NCBI GenBank assembly: GCA_947499555.1
Contig: CANMOU010000002.1
Location: forward strand, 383,001 to 447,000
DNA length: 64,000 nucleotides
Reading direction: 5' to 3'
Origin: an uncultured Roseovarius sp.
GTDB taxonomy: Bacteria; Pseudomonadota; Alphaproteobacteria; Rhodobacterales; Rhodobacteraceae
Shown: positions 63,240 to 64,000 of the stretch, piece by piece
Numbering within the stretch: position 1 is the first letter of the stretch
Layout: each line of letters opens with the position of its first letter
Notes under the pieces: model-generated
Database searches by the model: none
The model's input: the letters and a program-made list of their open reading frames with translations, nothing else
Told to the model about the DNA's origin: nothing
Position numbers and translations under genes: made by a program

Positions 63240-64000
63240 GCCAGAAAAATCGCATCGATGGCGGGCTGGTAAACCGCGAGAAGTCCGTCAAGTTCCGGTT
63301 TAACGAAAAATGGCTGCGCGGCTACGAAGGCGATACGCTGGCGTCGGCTTTGCTTGCGAATGGTCAGCTCTTGGTTGGCAGGTCGTTTAAGTATCACAGG
63401 CCCCGCGGCGTTTTCACCTCCGGGTCGGAAGAACCAAATGCTCTTGTGCAACTGCGCGATGGTGCCCGGCAGGAGCCGAACACGCGGGCAACCATGGTCG
63501 AGCTTTTTGACGGACTTTATGCAACGTCACAAAACCATCGCGGATCTTTGGAGCACGACCTGCTGGCAGTGAATGATCTTTTGTCGCCCTTCCTGTCAGC
63601 GGGGTTCTACTACAAGACATTCATGTGGCCCAAAGCGTTCTGGGAAAAGCTTTATGAGCCGATCATCCGGTCGGCTGCAGGGCTTGGAAAGCTCTCGATG
63701 CTGCCTGATGCGGACAGCTACGACAAAGGGTTTCTGCATTGTGACCTTCTGGTTATTGGTGCCGGGCCATCTGGATTGATGGCCGCATTGACGGCTGGTC
63801 GGTCTGGGGCACGTGTCATTCTTGCCGACGAAGATTTCCGGATGGGTGGACGGCTCAACTCTGAGACTTTGGAAGTGGCCGGTCAGTCTGGCCCGGACTG
63901 GGCAAACAACGCCGTCGCCGAACTTAGGTCGATGGACAATGTCAGGCTGATGTCACGGACAACCGTCTACGGGGCCTATGACCACGGGATCTACGGTGCG
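63236..64000 (+). CDS. soxA: Sarcosine oxidase alpha subunit, N-terminal part, runs off the window
   Basis: Largest subunit (about 1000 residues), which binds NAD+ and FAD/folate; 255 residues are seen here. VNREKSVKFRFNEKWLRGYEGDTLASALLANG is the ferredoxin-like N-domain, then FKYHRPRGVF and SGSEEPNALV follow. LLVIGAGPSGLMAALTAG near residue 175 is the dinucleotide loop. No gamma subunit gene is visible before the edge. It continues past base 64000. Confidence 0.92.
   Translation, partial: MSQKNRIDGGLVNREKSVKFRFNEKWLRGYEGDTLASALLANGQLLVGRSFKYHRPRGVFTSGSEEPNALVQLRDGARQEPNTRATMVELFDGLYATSQNHRGSLEHDLLAVNDLLSPFLSAGFYYKTFMWPKAFWEKLYEPIIRSAAGLGKLSMLPDADSYDKGFLHCDLLVIGAGPSGLMAALTAGRSGARVILADEDFRMGGRLNSETLEVAGQSGPDWANNAVAELRSMDNVRLMSRTTVYGAYDHGIYGA

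Overview
The window is chromosomal DNA from an alphaproteobacterium, most likely a marine Roseobacter-group member of the Rhodobacterales; the genus cannot be told from the sequence. The pointers are a CcrM-type GANTC methylase next to rnhB, an imuA-imuB-dnaE2 mutasome behind an alphaproteobacterial LexA box (GTTC-N7-GTTC), an mbfA iron exporter behind an Irr box (TTTAGAA-N3-TTCTAAA), a uvrC-pgsA-moaD-moaE run, and a soxB-soxD-soxA sarcosine oxidase cluster. Genes are packed densely. I saw no insertion sequence, prophage, CRISPR array, tRNA or rRNA gene.

Layout. 1-3.1 kb: ccrM (cut by the left edge), rnhB, two small secreted proteins and a membrane protein with a C-terminal winged-helix-like domain. 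3.1-3.8 kb: no convincing gene. 3.8-10.3 kb: an orphan LacI regulator, then the SOS mutasome. 10.4-14.4 kb: a Mn/Zn ABC transporter with two Fur-type operators and a permease that carries a DtxR-like tail. 14.4-25.3 kb: a degenerate DgoK-like protein with a DUF442 partner, a fused 5-oxoprolinase/hydantoinase, a DUF1194 protein, an SbtA bicarbonate permease divergent from an NhaR-like LysR gene, cytochrome bd and an outer-membrane barrel. 25.5-35.5 kb, all on the minus strand: a class III aminotransferase, an SCP2 protein, moaE, moaD, pgsA, uvrC, an SDR, a Ca/Na exchanger, a zinc ribbon, an S49 peptidase and an ABC-2 exporter. 35.8-42.5 kb: an SGNH lipoprotein, a CoxG-like protein, a DMT transporter, a CaiB-type enzyme, then a WYL-regulated five-gene unit. 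42.6-48.6 kb: smpB, sseA, an aromatic aminotransferase, a TetR regulator, Irr-controlled mbfA and an AEC transporter. 48.6-50.2 kb: an unusual AT-rich secreted protein. 50.4-58.2 kb: an iodotyrosine-deiodinase-like nitroreductase, fghA, sthA, a UPF0178 protein, an OCD-family protein, a hydrolase, an MFS transporter and zapE. 58.2-64 kb: a choline-dehydrogenase-like GMC enzyme, a GATase, a GbdR-like AraC regulator and soxBDA, cut by the right edge, probably methylated-amine catabolism.

The best candidate for an undescribed system is 39.2-42.5 kb. A WYL repressor faces five tightly coupled genes across a perfect 9-bp inverted repeat. The genes encode two related PII/CutA/NIF3-like proteins on either side of a PEP-mutase/isocitrate-lyase-superfamily enzyme and a 60-residue protein, followed by a LysE exporter. 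Other points of interest are a bacterial deiodinase homologue with the E-Y-K triad at exact spacing, a SoxD subunit with no cysteine, a pseudokinase-like DgoK, five 11-bp tandem repeats before smpB, and nine of ten convergent gene pairs that overlap, abut or lie within 4 bp, three of them sharing a CTAG double stop.
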